A stretch of DNA of 21,508 nucleotides from DATLXU01 sp035575515 (GTDB lineage: Bacteria > Acidobacteriota > Blastocatellia > UBA7656), in the NCBI GenBank assembly GCA_035575515.1, contig DATLXU010000056.1, positions 1 through 21,508 on the forward strand, given 5' to 3'. Shown here piece after piece: positions 21,488 to 21,508 of this stretch. Within the stretch, counting starts at the first letter, position 1. Each line of letters opens with the position of its first letter. A model generated the notes under the pieces. It was not told where the DNA came from. It saw only the letters and a list, made by a program, of their open reading frames with translations, and searched no databases. A program made the position numbers and the translations under genes.

Positions 21488-21508
21488 AACAGGTGTGAAT
21501 CAATAAAA

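Overview
The window looks like chromosomal DNA from a moderately GC-rich, free-living, Gram-negative-type bacterium. The best guess is Acidobacteriota, perhaps the Blastocatellia. That is inferred from gene style: a Ser/Thr kinase with a TolB-like domain, an HExxHxxGxxH metalloprotease of the DUF4953/DUF5117 type, PPC-domain secreted proteins and an Mla/MCE transport pair. No rRNA, tRNA or CRISPR was seen.

Layout. (1) 1-2090, plus strand: the 3' end of a secreted subtilisin-like (S8) protease, then an N-terminally truncated secreted protein with a PPC domain. (2) 5868-2205, minus strand: alpha/beta hydrolase, nitroreductase-family protein, rsmI and a TonB C-terminal-domain protein, probably co-transcribed. 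(3) 6135-8660, plus: a large exported zinc metalloprotease, divergent from the hydrolase. (4) 8869-15528, plus: a complete phosphate operon pstS-pstC-pstA-pstB-phoU-phoB-like-phoR-like, behind a striking 11-bp-phased Pho-box array and a perfect TATAAT. (5) 15655-16302: a small antitoxin-like gene and a VapC-like PIN toxin that appears frameshifted. (6) 16372-19404, plus: a Ser/Thr kinase with TolB-like and HEAT-repeat domains, then a ROK-family sugar kinase. (7) 21487-19424, minus: MlaF-like ATPase and MlaD-like MCE protein, so the permease gene probably lies beyond the right edge.

How the genes work together: PstSCAB imports phosphate, PhoU relays transporter status, and the PhoR/PhoB pair acts back on the Pho-box promoter. 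All seven genes sit on one strand. The MlaF and MlaD pair would move lipids between the membranes.

The most unusual content is a set of eight short palindromic elements (P1-P8, about 70-132 bp). Their arms are often built from degenerate 7-bp tandem units, and the unit differs from element to element. Seven are intergenic and one (P7) lies in frame inside the PAS region of the PhoR-like kinase. P3 is flanked by a perfect 6-bp direct repeat that contains the hydrolase Shine-Dalgarno. P6 is a perfect 24-bp inverted repeat that seems to have split an ATGA stop/start overlap between the response regulator and the kinase. Two copies fill the only two gaps in pstC-phoR, where every other junction overlaps or nearly so. 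They resemble the heptanucleotide short tandem repeats described in cyanobacteria in style, but behave like small mobile palindromes that favour translation-initiation sites.
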